64,000 nt of DNA from Guyanagaster necrorhizus (taxonomy: Eukaryota; Basidiomycota; Agaricomycetes; Agaricales; Physalacriaceae). The notes under the pieces were generated by a model. The model was given only the letters and a program-made list of their open reading frames with translations, was not told the DNA's origin and ran no database searches. How positions within the stretch are numbered: position 1 is the stretch's first letter; each line of letters starts with the position of its first letter. Of the stretch, positions 37,933 to 51,128 are shown piece after piece. The position numbers and the translations under genes are program-made. The stretch spans positions 302,049-366,048 of the forward strand of contig NW_025064895.1 of NCBI RefSeq assembly GCF_019112545.1. The letters run 5' to 3'.

Positions 37933-40900
37933 TCACCAATGTGGTGAAGGGTTCCCGTTTGTAGAGCCTCCATCTGGTCGTCTACGGGGCCAACCCGAAT
38001 CAACAGGGCGATTCAAATCATTCCCGCCCCCTCGACCACGACCCCTTCCACGGCCCCTTGGACGATCACCGCCTCGTTGACCAGGAGAGTGTCCACCTCG
38101 CGATTCGCGTCGCTCGTGGTACTCTCCTGGCCCACCCCGGTCATACCCGGGACGCGAGTAATCCCGACGTTGATCAGAATTATTGGGGTGTAGTGGCGGC
38201 TGGTACATACCGTACATCGGGGGTGCTCCATTATGATGTGGCGGTGGGGGTGGTGGGGGTTGCAGCGGGTTGAGTCCCCATGACTGTGGCAACGGTGCAG
38301 GGACATGTGAGGCAGCCGGCATAGAGGGTGCAGGAACGGGTGGTATGGGGATGGATAATCCACCCGGGCCTTGCAGAGTTCGAATCATGAGCTGAATCTG
38401 CTCTGGAGTGAGCGCGGCAACCTCGGCTGCCAATGCTGCTGGTTCAATTTGAGCCGATGCTATGGGCGGAGCAAGATTTGCCAATGTCGGAATATTGGGT
38501 ATGGGGGGGTTCGTTGGTACTGCAGGGTTAGGAGGCGAAAGTGTTGAAGGTGGGACGCCTGCTGCTTCTGGAGGTGGTTTGAGTTCCCCTTTGTTCAGCA
38601 CCCAGATGCCGATCATGTAATTTGTCTGTCGCACTTTGGGTAGGCGGAGGTTATCAAGGAGCTCCATAAACTCTGGAATTGGATCGCTCGAAAGTAGAGG
38701 AATGATGTAGAGCTCACGTCCAGGAGCGTCCTTCGGTCGTGGTCCCCATGGAAATACCAATCCATGTCGTCTGTGAAAAAAATGCATGAGTCTCGAACCT
38801 ACGCATCTAGCCCAAGGAAACGTACCCTTTTCCTACTAAAAAGTCCGCGAATACCATGAAACCGTTGTCAATTGCGTCAGGAGCTGGCATGAAAGCCACG
38901 CCAATCAGCTCTTTTGAAGGATTTAATCTGACTTGAAGCAAGAACTGAGCCGACTTGTCAACTGGTACTCGGCCATCAATCCTGAGCAGATCCGTGGGGA
39001 ATAGGGTACGCCAAAGCGGAGAGCCCACTTCTATTGGTCTTCCCCCCATCTGTCGCGCGACAATGGGCGTCTCTGTAGGAATCGAAGAATCCAAAGGCAT
39101 TGTGATCTAAAATTTTGCCATTGATCAATGATTATATCAGTGTGAGCCGACGAGTTGACACATACCTTTCCTGACCACACAGGTTCTGTGGCGTTGAATG
39201 CAGTTTGCACACCACCCGGTGACAGAGACCTCTCGGGTTCCTTTTCCTCCAAAAACATATCAAAGTCCCGATCATCAGCTTCTGCAATCGGCTCGGGGTC
39301 CATGGGGTGATGCTTGGTCTCCTGAGGAAGGGAAGGTTCCTGCGGTGTTTTCGTCTCCTCGGTCTGTAGGGACCATATCGAGTTGAGGTCAAATGATGCG
39401 GAATGCGGCGTCTCGGGAAGTGATGGACGCGACGCGAACGGGGAGATGCCTATGGTGGGAGAGGCAACATTAAAGGTGGGAAGTTCTGGTGCTGAGACGA
39501 CAGGAGAAGCCGTGGATTTTCCGTCGGTAGGAGCCACCTCGACCATGGGGTCATCGTCAATGTTAATCAAATCGGTGAGACTCAGTTCTGGTTCGACGGG
39601 CTCGGTCGCGTTTTCATATAATGGTGGTCTCGCTGAAGGGTAAGGATCCGCAGATGCATGCGCATCATGCAAGGGTACCGGAGGTGGCAAACCCCAGGAC
39701 GCGCTCTGTGATACAGGAGACTCAGGAGGAACAGACACGGACATTGTGCGCTGACGAGGCTGAGCGGCTCTGAGCCGAGCCATACGCTCCCTTTCCATCC
39801 TCTCCTGTTCTTCAGCTTCACGCTCTCGGTCTCGTTCACGTCGACTGGCAACCTCGCCGTTGACATCCTCGATATCCTGCAGTCCCTTGTGCGTGATCTT
39901 AGCACGGGGTGCTGTAGTTTTCTGCAGAATTGAATGTTCCAGAGATTCCTGTTCAGCGATTTTGATGGATTGCTTTGTCTCCTCGTCCGCTAGATCAGTG
40001 GAAGACATAGTGGATATTTCTTTCGCGGATATCTTCCCCGAAACTATACGCTTATGAAGAACGACACGATCAACTTTGCTAAGATTGAATTGTAATGTTC
40101 GAAATCGATCCCTGTGACACGAAGTGTAAGTTAGTACCTGAATGACAAGTTTCATTGCGAGTAACTCACTTGTACCCATCTCCAGCGTGCTTATCTGGGT
40201 CACAGTATATTTCGTACACACAATGCTCAAGATCATTAGCAAACTGATGGGCAGCACTCAAAACAGCCTTCTTCTCTTCCTCAGTCAACTCTTCAGCATT
40301 TTTCTCCACGTCGTCCGATCCTTCGCCACTGTCTTTGGTACGAACATGAGGATACTTGAGAAATATGCCACGAAAAAGCTCCTTAAACTTTCCGAGACAG
40401 TACTTCCTTGTCGGATCTTCCGTTGATTCAGACGAAGTTTTGGTCTTCTTTGATGCCGGTGGGGGATGAGGAGCAACCTGGGCCTTGCGTTTGAGGGTAT
40501 TACTGGGGCCCGGAGATTGGTGAGAGGGTCGGCGGTTTCGACCAGGTTTCTTGGAACCATCCGACTCTGATTCGGAGGAATACGACAATCGACGAATGGG
40601 TCGCTGGAAAGAGCATGAGAACTGAAAAACCCCGAGTAGAACTGAATGCTACGGACCTTGCCCCCTGCTCTCGGCTGCACATTTTCTGCGACGTATTCGT
40701 CTTCGCTGCTTGGGACATCTTCCGACTCTGACGGATCCTCGACGTCGGATTGGAGTACCTGTCGTCGTGTTGCTGCCTTGGCTGGTGGAGGAGATGTGAC
40801 TTGTTCAAGTGCATTGGGACCCTCCCATGTCACTGCAAAACGATGGGTCAGTGTCTATTATATACGACGTCAACTAGAAATTGACTGATAGAAATATAAC

Positions 40901-41686
40901 ATCTATCGCCCTGGTTCACGCTGTCTCGCTGTTGTTCTACATCTATGTAACTTCAGGGCTGCAAGTACGACTGGCAGATTCAAGATACACCGTTTTCCGT
41001 CCATGAAAACAGAAGATACCACCACTTGCAGCACGTACATTGGAGAGCACAAAGTCATAAGATGAGATATAATGCAGCGAAAAGTTACAATATATGGCAA
41101 AGCGACGACTACACGAGAACCAGAGCGCGTAGAAAGGCGGAAGATACTCACTTGCAGTACGACGACCGGTCTTCTCGGTGCATCCTGGACAAATGTAGGC
41201 CACTACAATTCAGAAAGAATCAGCGTAAATTCGCAATCATGGCTGCAGTTATCAAACATGCTTGAAGGCCCACAGCGATACGGAGAAGGGGGAGAACAGG
41301 GAAAAACTTGCTCACCTATATCTTCCGCTGTATTCTCGGTCAAATTCACGCAAGCAAAATGGTACCTGAGAAGTCATCTTGGATGAGCATCGAAAAAAAA
41401 AAAATCGGACAAAGAAAACGTACCAGTCTGTGCACTCGGCGCACTGTATCATCGGAGTGCCATTGTCACCCCTCCTGCAGATGCAATACACTTTCTTGCT
41501 CTTTGTAGCCTTGGTATGAGTGGATTTGGATTTGGTTCCCGATTTCTCATTTTCTTTCTCAGGATGAACAGTCACTTTGGGGCTGCTGCCAGTCCGTCCC
41601 TTTGGCTTTGCTGGCTGTTTGACTGTAGAAGACGATGGTGGTGTAGAACCCAGGGCTGCTCTTGCTCGTGTCGTACGCGTGCTCAT
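37933..41686 (-). CDS. Bye1-like transcription elongation factor (PHD, TFIIS-central, SPOC)
   Basis: Nuclear RNA polymerase II-associated factor. Order: a basic N-terminus; a PHD finger beginning YCICRRGDNGTPMIQC, continuing CTDWYHFACVNLTE after splicing, and ending YICPGCTEKTG (histone H3K4me-reader class); then a TFIIS central domain (RKYCLGKFKELFRGI, HCVYEIYCDP, RFRTLQFNLSKVDR). A long Pro/Glu-rich linker precedes a SPOC domain (PIVARQMGGRPIE, LFPTDLLRIDGRVP, KELIGVAFMPAP, NYMIGIWVLNKGEL). A Pro-rich and RG-rich tail (PRGRGRGRGRGGG) ends at 37933. Yeast Bye1 has the same domain order; the RG-rich tail suggests RNA contact (inference). At least six introns are present. All PHD zinc ligands are visible. 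Confidence 0.85.
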
Positions 41687-43485
41687 CGTCGTTGGAATAC
41701 AGGTCTCACCGTTATCTGTGAGTTGTGACTCAGATTATGGCGTGGGAATTCAACAGATTTTAGAGTTCAATGAGTACAAACAATGCACGGCCCGGCTTGC
41801 ATCCACATTGTTGTCTGCTTCTTCTACGTTGTGGTCCCCACGACGTGATGCCTACGACGCCTGCAGGAAGCAACGCCCATATCTATAGCGGCCGACAGCA
41901 TGATCTCACGGGATTCTTGTTTTCTGTCTCGGGCGGATATGCTCGTTCCGGTTGCTTGAAAACCCAACGCCAAGGTGTAGCGGCGACCTCTGCTAAGTAC
42001 ATAAATTGGGACTGGTGCATCAAGATGATCCCCAAAGCAACTGGAATATCAGGCTCGCCATGCGCGTTAGGAAAGGCTTGGAACCGGAACAAACGCTCCT
42101 TTCCACCGTCATGGGTAAGCATCCACAACCGAATTTGGATTCTTCGGATGGTCCACCTGAACTGACAAAACCGCATGGCACCCTGATTGGGTCATGTTCG
42201 TAGACTTTTATGGCCGAAAAGCGGACGAATTTATGCGCCATCTGGCTGCGTATTTCTGTTTCCGGAGAAAACGCGTCTCCACGATCACACGTGATCGCCT
42301 CTAGAGAGGCGCATAAATGCTGCTTTGGATCACCTCGAGGCCCTTATCAGCAATGCAGTACCATTATCGAGGGCCTTGTCTTCCTGTCTAGGAAGATGTT
42401 CCTCTACTGTTGACGAAGCGGTGGCGTTATGAATAGGGGACCCTATAAAGGATGTCGACGTGGTTCCATCCGAAATAGAGACACAATTTATGGACAGGGG
42501 TGCGTTCCCTGGCACTTGAGAGTGATGACAGGACGCTGCGTCATCTCTGGATCATTCTCTAATCATTCTAAATTCAATCTCTGATGTTACCGAAGAGCTG
42601 TCACCCATGATTTCACTGTCCAGTTTGAAAATCCATCCCGTCCTTTCAACGGGCTGTCGATGGCGGGGGCTACAAATGGAGGCCAACCGTTAATTTTACG
42701 CTTTACTGACATGTATACCACGTTATCCTGTGAATTTCCAACGAAAAGCAACTGTTACAACTAAGTAATACGCTTCCGAGGAGCGATTGAGGCCCAAATT
42801 TGTCAAAGAAAAAATCACCAGGAACTTGAAGTAGTTGCCGTGATATGACCGATCGAAACAGTCTTCTTCTTACCCCCGACCTTAAGCTGCAGGCACATCT
42901 CTCCTCCGGGTCGGCGCAGATACTCTGTATCGTCGTTGCGCCCACTGGCGTCCACGATTGTTGTCGCCTTTCGTTGTTGTCAACGGCCAAGCAGCGTCGC
43001 TGAACAGCCGCCTCGACCTGTGCGCTGCTCTCGATTCCGACCTTTCATTTTCCCAGACATCGTAACAATTGCCAACATTGTGAGCTACGACGGTACAGAC
43101 GACATCGAAGCCACAGTAGCACGGATATCTGCTCAGGTTCGTACTCTACAGTCATTGTCTAGGTTTTGCCTTTCCCGTCTTGCTTCTAGCTTTTGCTGGA
43201 CATTCACTACTGCTTTTGCTGGCCATTGTTCTCATGATGAATTGCTGTGCTCACTTGGTTGCTTTCTTTCGTACCTAGAGTATCAGCCCAAGCCTAGTTT
43301 CACTTTCCTTTCCCCCCGACATTCGCACTGGCCGTGCTGAATATATTATCGGCGACGACTCGTTTGTTCAAGTCCTGTCTGTCCACCACCGATAACTGAC
43401 AATCTGGGCTCCACCTGTCAAGAATCCGCTTTGATTACTCCATTGTCCACTTTTTAAAGTCATCTCCGTGCCGTTCGATTCATAC
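41687..43485. other. Long divergent intergenic region
   Basis: About 1.8 kb between head-to-head bye1-like and sepH-like genes. The last several hundred bases are probably the sepH leader. No coding region with family resemblance was found on either strand. Confidence 0.4.
42282..42297. promoter_or_regulatory. Inverted repeat around an E-box
   Basis: Arms CGATCAC and GTGATCG are separated by two bases and enclose a CACGTG core at 42288-42293. It could bind a dimeric bHLH-type factor in the promoter region shared by the two neighbouring genes; this is inference from symmetry alone. Confidence 0.25.
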
Positions 43486-46400
43486 ATGGCGGCTGCAGTA
43501 TTGCCCAACGTCTCCGTCTCCGGCCCATTCCCCATGGCATCCCACCAGTGCATCCCAAACAAGATGCTCCCGACTGCGTCGTCCTCTCGTTCAAAACAGC
43601 CCCCCTCTTCGTCATCGTCAGCAGCAGCAGAGGACTTATCCACAAAACCATTTACCCGCCTTCGTTCTTCCCTTGAGCAGAGCATTCGGACTGCAACAAG
43701 GTCCAAGAAACAAACACCTCCCGTCGACGACTTTGCGACTATTACACCCAAGACCGGCAAGGGAAAGGAAAGGGAAGATTTACAGAAAGATAAAGAGAGA
43801 CATGGAGTGCTAAGAAGACTGGAATCCAAAGTCAACTTTCGTCGCGGTGGCAGAGAGTCCGTTACACCAGCACCTTCGCCCATTCCGCCTGTTGCAGATG
43901 AGACCTCCAACAAGGTGCGCCTCGCCGGGTTCACCAGTTTTATAACGCCGTCACTCCGCCAGGGATCCGTGTCATCACCCGCTCTCCACCTTTCCTCGCA
44001 AGCTCTACCATCTCCCAAGTCACAGCCTGCAATTCCCGCCTCGTCTTCATCGACTAGTCCTGCCCTTGTTTCTCCGGCGCGACCAGCTCGAGACAGGACG
44101 CGAAGATCAAGCAACAATCATCCGTCGCAAATTTCACCACCAGCTCTCACCGACGGTCGCTCCGTATCCAGGTCCAAGGAACCGATACCAAGGCATAAGT
44201 CTACTAGATCTGCTCCTCACAATATCTCCCCTTCGCCATCCAACCAATCGGTGAATCTAGCGACCTGTGTGCCAGAGACGCCTTCAAAGCCCCGTCGTGA
44301 ACTCAGTAGTCCTCCTGATACGCCTACACCTGCATCGGGGTCACGAGGGCAACTCCCCCCCAAAACGCCTGTGGAAAATTCAGACCCGCCCTCTGCATCC
44401 GCGATATCACCGAGGAATTCGAGTCCCATAAGGGCTCGATCACCTTCCACCAGGAATCGTGTTGTCCTGACATCACAGCGTGGCTTAACTTCGTCGTCTA
44501 CCTCCCATCTTCCGACAACTCAAATTACTGGGTCGTCTCCTATACCCAGGCGGCCGTCTGTAGATTCGCGGAGACCGTCGATAGACTCTCCTCGGCGGCC
44601 ATCTACTGGATCCCCGAATTTAGGCAGAGATGAGTCTCCATCACCCATACGACCGCGACCTGTATCACCAAATCAACGTTCATACGCTCAGAACAGGCAC
44701 TTCAACATTTCAAGTACCTCACTGATACCGCCTTTGTCTGACCCCGCATTTCGCGAGCTTATTAGGTCAGCTACCACGTTGCTATGTAAGGAGGTCAATA
44801 AACCTCCTGTGCATGCTACACGAACGGAAGTCGGGGCTAAGGATTGGGAGGAGGTGGAGATTCGTATGCGTGCCTTGTCACGACTTGAACGAATATGGGG
44901 TAAAAGTGGTGCGAACGGTAGTTCGAGTAATCTGCCCAACGTTGGTGCTAGCGGACTTAGTGCAAGTGGCGAGGAGCGCGAGCGTAGACTATTTGCGGAA
45001 GCTCTGCGAGATGGTTTCGTGCTGTGCCAGTGAGTGACATCGTGCCTATGCTATGCATATCGTTGACTTGCTCTATTCACAGGTTAATGAATAAGCTTCG
45101 TTCGAGCTCAATCGTGCGCCCTGACCCTCGCGAAGATGGTTTCGTCAGGACTTCTAACATTACGAAGTTCCTGGCAGCCTGTTCCTCCTATGGTTTGCCT
45201 GATGACGACTTGTTTCAACGCGACGATTTAATCGAGGCGTCAGCGGAGTCCTTAACGCGTGTCGCCAAAACAATAATCGTGTTGATCAAGTTCGTCGAAA
45301 CTCCTATTGCCGATCCTGCGAAGATCTTGTCCGGTCAAACCCAGAAACCGTCTCCGGCGGGCCCTTACACTCAGGGTACGACTTCTCGGGCCACCTCCTC
45401 TTCACCAAATTTGTTCACCCAGAGCTCTCCTCCGCCGACTCCGTCGCCTCGTAAACGATGGTGCCCTTCGTCCGGATTACCCACTGTAAGATCGGACAGT
45501 CCTGAAGAATCTGTCTCGAAGAGTAAAACACAACGAGACAGACCTATTGTTGACGAAAGTAATCGGGGTAAAGATATCGCAAAGGTGTTGACCCCTCCCC
45601 CTAGGTCTCCTCTTCGTGCTCGTTCCAAGACAGTGAACGAAGATGAGGATGGCCATGGTCTGTTCACCTGTTCCGTGAACCTTCGTTCTTCTGTCGCTGA
45701 CTCCACTCGTGCTTCTATTGATGACTCGTCTGTCCGAGACTCTGTTACCTCTACCTCTAATCACTTCATTCGTCATTCTACTGTTTCGACCATGACCGAT
45801 ACTAGCACTGCTACCACGGGGACCATGTTCTCTAGTCTCTTGGACGTCGGAAGGGCGAGTGTTTTGAACAAGTTCGGTACCATCCGAACAATGACCACTG
45901 AGGCCACTTCCGAGTCACCATCTATAACTCGAACGGAAGGCAGCTTCATCGTTGAAGAATTGTCTCGTAAACGGACAGATTCGAGTGGCAAGTATGACCG
46001 CAAGCTGAGCGATGCGGCAGTCGTAGATCTTTCCAGGGTGATTGAGGAGACAGATGAGAGTAGTGCAAGCTCTAGGGGTAATGGTCGTGATAGAGCAAAG
46101 CGTGCGGCAGCGGAGCTGGAAACAGAAACAGAGGAAAATAAACCAGAGCGAGCTCATGCCCTCCGTCTTGGCAAAGGTAAATGGCCAGACGACTTCCTTG
46201 ACGTTCTTCAGGCGCACAATCAACCTCGACCTGTCCCTGCTAAAACATTTACATCGTCCGATGACATCGATGATCGTTCCTACACTCCATCGCCTACATC
46301 TACATCTGCCCCTCGAAAACTTGCCATTGTTGGTTCTAATCGCCGTAATGAAAGCGTTGAATCGTTGCCCCATTTCCCGAGAAGACCCACTCACCGTGCA

Positions 46401-48966
46401 CGTCATAGCATTGACTCACCGGTTCTCTTACCCCGTGAACCTTCCCTTCGCCGGGATGTTAGTCCCGACGCTCCCTCATCGAGCAAGGCTATACTCCGTC
46501 GACATAGTACCAAGCCTGCCCAGCGAAGTGGATCTCTCGTACCTAGGGATGTCGATGAATCTCGGAGCTCGGATTCGGACAAGATGGTGCCATTTCCTCT
46601 AACGACATCTGGAGAAAACACACCTAGTATATCCCCACACTCCTCATCCGGAGACAACCCCGCCGGGAACTCCGCCGCTCCTCGCCCTCCCCGCGGTCGA
46701 TTCCAAAGCGACATCGAAGGTAGCAGTAGCAGGCGTATTCGTCCTAACTTGTATGATGAATTGGGTCCTAAGCCTACACGGTCCCGGTTTGAGAGTATGG
46801 TCAACTTGGGCGTAGCGTCATCCGGAAATACGAGTGCTAGCGATCTGATGTCACGAGATTCGATGGAAGGGAGTGCGGTACGCAAGCCACTGATTATTCG
46901 AGAGGAGGGTAAGCCGCCGACCCACTTCGTACGTACGCTTTTGAACCTCCGGAATTTCACTAACTAAAACTTCATAATCCAGCAACTCGGTAATTGTATC
47001 GGTCGTGGCCAGTTTGGTTCGGTGTACCGGGCTTTGAACCTCAATACGGGGCAAATGGTGGCTGTTAAACGCATTAGACTTGAGGGTTTGAAAGAAGACG
47101 AGGTTACAACGTTGATGAGAGAGGTGGATCTTGTCAAGCGGCTGTCGCATCCAAGCATAGTCAAATATGAAGGCATGGCCCGTGACGCCGATACGTTGAG
47201 TATCGTTCTCGAGTACGTGATCTTCGCTTATCTACTCCGTGTTACTCTTCGTCTTATCTGAACCTAAAGATACGCAGAGAATGGGTCACTTGGTCAGACA
47301 CTGAAGGCGTTCGGCAAACTGAATGAGTGCCTCGTCGCTAGCTATGTGGTCAAGATTCTAGAGGGTCTGCACTACCTGCATACAAGTGACGTCGTGCATT
47401 GTGATCTCAAAGCGGCCAACATCCTTACCACCAAGAATGGTAACGTCAAACTTTCCGACTTTGGTGTTTCTCTGAACTTGCGTGCTATGGAGCGAGAAAT
47501 TAAGGATGTTGCCGGGACGCCTAACTGGATGGCACCGGAGGTCATAGAACTGAAGGGTGCCTCTCCGAAGTCCGATATCTGGTCGTTGGCATGTACGGTG
47601 ATAGAACTGCTCACTGGAAGACCTCCGTACGGCGATATCGCCAACAGCATGTCAGGTATACATTACATCTGGTCTAGTATTCTTCATGTACTCACACTCT
47701 TTGTCAGTAATGTTCCGGATTGTGGAGGACGACATGCCGCCAATTCCAGATGGCTGTTCTCCGCTACTGGAAGATTTCCTGCGACGATGTTTCAACAAAG
47801 ATCCGGCTAAGCGACCCGGTGCGGATCTCCTCTGTGAACATGAGTGGCTCAAGAAGAACTGGGGTGCTCACAAGGTGAGTCTACTTACATCATACGTTTT
47901 AGATGTTCTGTTGACTTGGCGCTATAGGAACTTCGTCCCCAAGATAGCATCCCCTTCCTTCGTCGCGTCAGTGCGGATTTGCAGAAATCTGAGGCTGTCC
48001 GATTCCTGTCCCAGGTTGAAATGCCAGATACACCTCCACTGGAAGAATATTCCCATGATGATGCGATCAGCGGCTCACCTCCTCGTCGCCACTCCAACTC
48101 GTCGGCTCGACCCTTGGCCGATAACGACATTTCACCTCGCGAACATACCTTTGTGAAAACTACATTCAGTAAACGTAAGTTTTTCTATAGTCAGGTCTAC
48201 ATCGAGTTAATGAAGTTCCCGCTTAGCTATGACTTGCCGAGTGTGTCTTCTGAACGTTAAGAAGAGTGCTGTTCTTTGTTCGCAGTGCAGTCTAATCTCC
48301 CATTCCAAGTGTGCCCGCAATGCCCCTCCCACTTGCGATCTCCGTGCTCAGCTGTTATTATATGCTCAGTACGCCGAGAAGGGCAATCCCAATAGCGTTT
48401 ACTCTAATCCAGCAGACCTACTACGTGATGGCCATCCCGCGAGTCCGGTGTCTGACGTCTCTTACGTTGCCCATACCCACACCCCACGAACAAGTATTGA
48501 TGTGCCCCCTGCTACCCCCAATCCAAGTGCCAGCTCGCAGGTGCATACTGCATTCAAGTTCATCGGAGCCTTTAAGCGGTCGCGAAGTAACCTCACCTCG
48601 GATCAAGACCAGTCTGTAGCTGGCTCGTCAACATCTTCTCCGGACAAGGCTAACTATACAAAGGGGCCCGCCTTACAGCGGAAGATAACGAAGGAACGGC
48701 CGCAATCCCTGTCGAGCAACAGCACTACACCGAATAGTTCTAGTCTCAGAAGTGCACCTGAAAGTACTGGAAGGAAATCTACATTTTCTACTGAGACTGA
48801 TGGCGGCACGCGTTCAATATCTCCCATCGAAGAGGGCGAAATCCATTCACCTTCAAGGATAGCACCAGCATCTGGATTCTCAGACGAGGGACATTTTCCT
48901 GGAGGTTTGATCGATTCTCGTCGTCATAGAAAGACCAAATCCGCCGGCAACTGCATCGTGCAGTGA
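43486..48966 (+). CDS. sepH: SepH/Cdc7-type septation kinase with CH-like and C1 domains
   Basis: Predicted 1,719-residue STE11-group kinase of the septation initiation network (S. pombe Cdc7, Aspergillus SepH, yeast Cdc15), controlling cytokinesis from the spindle pole. A basic, Ser/Pro-rich N-terminus leads to a calponin-homology-like segment at about residues 500-600 (FAEALRDGFVLCQLMNKL, FVRTSNITKFLAACSSYG). The kinase starts near residue 1131: IGRGQFGSVYRA, VAVKRI, VVHCDLKAANIL, DFGVSLNL, GTPNWMAPEV. A C1 zinc domain follows with spacing H-x12-C-x2-C-x10-C-x2-C-x4-H-x2-C-x7-C. The last four residues are CIVQ, preceded by basic residues, which fits a CaaX prenylation signal. Seven exons: 43486-45029, 45083-46928, 46983-47212, 47270-47655, 47708-47874, 47928-48174 and 48227-48966, all in phase. 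The Met at 43486 is the first ATG of the frame. Confidence 0.88.
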
Positions 48967-49543
48967 ACATTTTCTTTGTTTTCCTGTCCGTCCTTTCTGT
49001 ATACATACTTGTGCACTAATCGTTCCTTGTTCTGGTACATCGCTTTGTTTATATCATCCTTTGCATCACTCTCGCGTTTGACTCTGCATTCTGTACATTA
49101 TTGCTTTTCTGTGCATACTCCTCTACAACATTGTGCAATAGCAGTTTCCTTGTGTCCCCTACTCTTCCCCTCTTGCATAGTACGTATGTTATTCAATTCC
49201 CGCTAGATACATGCTTTCGCACTGGATGTGGACTTTGCCGGTGTGTTGCAATGTATTCTTCGTTGTAAAAACACGCAAGTCTGCTGATGTGAGAGAGAGA
49301 GAGTAGGAGGTGAGAAAGCTCTCTACTTTCGAAAATGGCTGCATAATAAGCAAGTAATGACTTCAGTCAAAGGAGAAGATATTTCGCGCCCGTTACAAAT
49401 GGCCTGTTAAGAGAAACTGGTGTTGGCAGGGCCCTGTGCTGAGCGAGAAGCTCAGTATCACCCTCCCAAGAAAACAGGGTTATCACATGGTGTTGTACGC
49501 ATCGCACATTGTACATTTACATTGTTTCGTAATTCATATCACC
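48967..49543. other. Intergenic, convergent 3' ends
   Basis: About 580 bases between sepH and the polyol dehydrogenase gene. Pyrimidine-rich 3' untranslated-like sequence; a GA microsatellite is listed separately. No gene. Confidence 0.45.
49291..49303. repeat. (GA)n microsatellite
   Basis: Six and a half GA units in the intergenic region downstream of sepH. Confidence 0.8.
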
Positions 49544-51128
49544 TTAATCTTGGATTTGCACTTTGATGGCACCTTGTGCAGGGTCCGCAGCAACGTTGAA
49601 TGCATCGATAGCATCCTCAAGCGCGAAACGATGAGTAACCAGCGGTTTGAGATTGATGAGTCCGCCGGCCACGAGACGTATAGCCTTCGGGTACTATAAT
49701 AAGATGGTGAGTATGCCGGCAAACTTGTCATTGTGAAAGGGACTCGGATGCACCTGATTAGAATAACGGTACTGGAACCTGAGATCGATTTCATTTGCAC
49801 TCAGTTGCATGAATGGGAACTGCGAGAAAGTATACATTAGTTGATGCGGGGCAACCCTTGATGAAGGACATACGGTCTGTTCACTTTTACCAACACCGAT
49901 GACGAAGACTTTCCCACCAAACTCCATCGTCTGAAGACCACGCGGTTCAGAAGACCCCACAGATATGAAAAAAAGACACGCACGAATATTGCCGTACTAA
50001 TGCTACTCTCCACACCGGTACATTCCAGCGCAAGCTTCAACTCGCCACCTGCGGCTTCTTTGATCTTCTTCGCCTGATCCTTGGGCGCTAAATCACGTTC
50101 AATCAACACGGTTTTCACGCCGGGTACCAGTGACTTGGCAAAGTCCAGACGACTTTGAAAGAGATCTGTGATAACGATGGGTTCGGCACCTGCAGCACGC
50201 GCAGCGAGAAGGGAGACTAAACCGATGGGCCCAGCGCCGCTACATCAACAGCTTTGAATATTTGGCGCGCGACGCAGGAAGCATAAAAAGGCGTACCAGA
50301 TGAGGGTAGGGTCGCCAAGGCGCAGCCCTGCACGATCGATTCCTGCTAAGGCGACTGCCAAGGGCTCGCACAAAGCGCCTTCTTCGAAAGTCACATTGTC
50401 GGGAAGTTTATGCAGCCATTGTTCGGGATGAACGTGCCAGCGTGTTAGAGTGCCTAGAACGAAAGGATTAGGTGATGTATTGTTGACACTAATAAATTCA
50501 TACTAACCGTGGTAAGGAGGGGTCGAAAAGAAGACGACATCTGGACAGCCGTTGTACTTTCCTGTGCGACAAGGTGTGCAGGATGGCTGTGAGCAGGGAA
50601 TTCCTGCTTCCATTGCAACTCTATCACCTACAGAAAGTTCAATGGTTGTAGATATACTATATGAACTGACGAACTTACCGACTTTCCAGTTTGTCACACC
50701 TTCTCCAACTTCAACGACCTCTCCTGCAGATTCATGGCCTGATCCACACTATAATCTCATTTAGTATTGTCGTCACGAGAGACAATAAAGTGATTGCCTA
50801 CCTCATCAGTGACGATCATATCGCCGATCCTTCCGTGGCGCCAGAAGTGAACGTCGCTTCTGTTCTCATGTATAGGTTAAAAAAGAGTGTTCATGAGTAT
50901 TAATGACATCCGCAGTTACCCGCAAATTCCTGTAGCACGTACATGCAGAAGGACTTGCCCAGGCCCGGGTTTAGGACGAGGCTTCTGGACAAGGTGGACT
51001 TCGTGCGCAGGATTGTAAAATGCCGCAATATTGGCTTCCTTGTCTGTCTTCTCCCCAAGAGCCAGAATCTTAAAGCCAGGATCTTGGAGGACTTTGAGAG
51101 GATTGTACAGTTCTGGATTCATGGACAT
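49544..51128 (-). CDS. L-arabinitol 4-dehydrogenase-like / polyol dehydrogenase (zinc MDR)
   Basis: Medium-chain zinc dehydrogenase oxidising a sugar alcohol (L-arabinitol, xylitol or sorbitol) with NAD+, as in fungal pentose catabolism. Catalytic-zinc residues are in TGICGSDVHFW and the GHE that follows; the structural-zinc loop is [17 protein letters not shown]; the Rossmann motif is CGAGPIGLV. The C-terminal half reads [29 protein letters not shown] and [13 protein letters not shown], closer to fungal LAD enzymes than to xylitol dehydrogenases. About eight short introns are needed. The start at 51128 gives a normal length of roughly 390 residues. Substrate preference cannot be fixed from sequence. 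The phosphoketolase and acetate kinase genes nearby could use its downstream product. Confidence 0.82.

Noticed and set aside
41770..42165. A 131-codon plus-strand frame between the Bye1-like and sepH genes
   Set aside because: Composition is not protein-like and no domain or homologue is recognised.
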